Shown here: positions 43,500-44,000 of the stretch, in pieces
Layout of the letters: each line of letters opens with the position of its first letter
How positions within the stretch are numbered: position 1 is the first letter of the stretch
Source: a bacterium
GTDB taxonomy: Bacteria; Fidelibacterota; Marinisomatia; Marinisomatales; TCS55
DNA length: 44,000 nucleotides
Reading direction: 5' to 3'
NCBI GenBank assembly: GCA_004321715.1
Contig: SGYN01000014.1
Location: forward strand, 1 to 44,000
Translations under genes and position numbers: made by a program
The notes under the pieces: generated by a model
Seen by the model: the letters and a program-made list of their open reading frames with translations, nothing else
Told to the model about the DNA's origin: nothing
Databases searched by the model: none

Positions 43500-44000
43500 A
43501 TGGTGTTACTTAAACATGTCCGAGCGGCAAGTATTGCCCCGGTCTTTTTAATACAATGGACTTTCTGTCTGTTTTTAATCTTCTTTTTTGTTCCTCAGGA
43601 AATAGTCTATGCCCAAGATGACGATGAAGGTGAGATATTTTGGGGAGAAGAAGATGAAGAAGAGGAAGAGTTTTTCGATGAGGATGAAGAATTTCTTGAG
43701 GATGATGAGGAGTTTGATGAAGACCCCGATGCGTTCTTTGACGAAGAAGAAGAAGATGAATTTTATGAAGATGAAGGAGAATTCGAGGAAGAAGAATTTG
43801 ATGAAGAAATGTCCAGTACTGATTTGTCCGATGCTGCACTTAAAATGGGGTACACCCTCACATTGCACGGTGCGTCACCTGCATTAGTCAGTCACTCTCT
43901 TTATACGTATAACTCCTTTGTAAATTTTCGTTTAGGAGTTGAAATGCCCATTTTGATGCAGGTTGGGCCATTACGATTTCGTCTGGGCGCAGAGCTAGGA
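43500..44000 (+). CDS. exported protein with extremely acidic segment, beta-barrel-like, 3' end missing
   Basis: This frame is open from the ATG at 43500 (ribosome-binding site AGAGG) to the end of the window, 167 codons. A basic N-terminus (MVLLKHVR) and a hydrophobic stretch (about 12-34, IAPVFLIQWTFCLFLIFFFV), then IVYAQ, form a signal peptide with a likely cleavage near residue 39. The next 64 residues are low-complexity: about 45 are Asp or Glu, spaced by Phe (e.g. EEDEEEEEFFDEDEEF). After about residue 104 the sequence changes to alternating strands (MGYTLTLHGASPAL, FVNFRLGVEMPILMQVGPLRFRLGAELG), which look like an outer-membrane beta-barrel. The family is unknown. Start and frame are well supported by composition and ribosome-binding site. 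Confidence 0.75.
   Translation, partial: MVLLKHVRAASIAPVFLIQWTFCLFLIFFFVPQEIVYAQDDDEGEIFWGEEDEEEEEFFDEDEEFLEDDEEFDEDPDAFFDEEEEDEFYEDEGEFEEEEFDEEMSSTDLSDAALKMGYTLTLHGASPALVSHSLYTYNSFVNFRLGVEMPILMQVGPLRFRLGAELG

Noticed and set aside
43510-43868. Two - strand frames rich in His/Leu and Phe opposite the acidic gene
   Set aside because: They are antisense artefacts of the Asp/Glu codon repeats (TTC/ATC runs on the opposite strand) and show no ribosome-binding site or protein-like composition.
43609-43887. A + strand frame of 92 codons rich in Met and Lys within the acidic gene
   Set aside because: It is the out-of-frame reading of GAA/GAT repeats in the acidic gene that begins at 43500; the true frame has a ribosome-binding site, a signal peptide and continues to the window end.

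Overview
The window is 44 kb of AT-rich DNA (about one third G+C by eye), densely coding. Genes are tightly packed, often with overlapping stop and start codons. It looks like ordinary chromosome from an uncultured, probably marine, Gram-negative bacterium of the Fibrobacterota-Chlorobiota-Bacteroidota vicinity. Neomarinimicrobiota (SAR406) is my best guess. That is inference from gene content: a TonB-receptor-like protein, a giant secreted protein with a FlgD/T9SS-like C-terminal domain and a PorV-like barrel in one operon, plus secreted proteins with calcium-loop repeats. There is no rRNA gene, CRISPR array, insertion sequence or phage module in the window.

Layout. 1-5.1 kb: a 5'-truncated TPR protein, a HAD phosphatase, acpS, bifunctional NAD(P)HX repair enzyme, a VanZ-like protein and murA, all on the + strand. 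5.1-8.0 kb: trkA-trkH potassium uptake, preceded by a striking palindrome. 8.0-10.2 kb: crotonase, dipeptide epimerase and methylmalonyl-CoA epimerase. 10.2-11.7 kb (-): an aromatic-amino-acid-type decarboxylase. 11.8-13.7 kb: uvrC. 13.7-16.8 kb: a secreted subtilisin with a dockerin, a Tat-exported Rieske protein and a DUF998-like membrane protein. 16.8-19.4 kb (-): a TlpA-like thioredoxin, a cystathionine beta-synthase-like enzyme and a serine racemase/threonine dehydratase. 19.5-27.1 kb: the outer-membrane export operon and an FMN reductase, ended by a strong hairpin shared with a convergent hsp20. hsp20 has a sigma-54-like promoter.

27.8-34.5 kb: a DegT-family aminotransferase followed by two complete TldD/TldE (PmbA) metalloprotease pairs. 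34.5-35.3 kb (-): a methyltransferase and a tRNA-Leu(CAG) with odd bases. 35.4-42.2 kb: mostly exported or envelope proteins (NTF2-like protein, seven-repeat propeller lipoprotein, TPR protein, SGNH hydrolase, membrane-fused alpha/beta hydrolase), with an SRAP/YedK DNA-crosslink protein. 42.3-43.3 kb: a cold-shock protein with its terminator and two unrecognised genes. The last 0.7 kb holds a long, hairpin-rich leader and the start of an exported protein with an extremely acidic segment, which runs off the window.

The most noteworthy points are the doubled TldDE cassette behind an aminotransferase, the acidic exported protein with its structured leader, the export operon, the seven-repeat CYW lipoprotein and the putative sigma-54 promoter of hsp20. 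I found no convincing wholly new system; most genes belong to known families. No intergenic stretch exceeds 300 bases.
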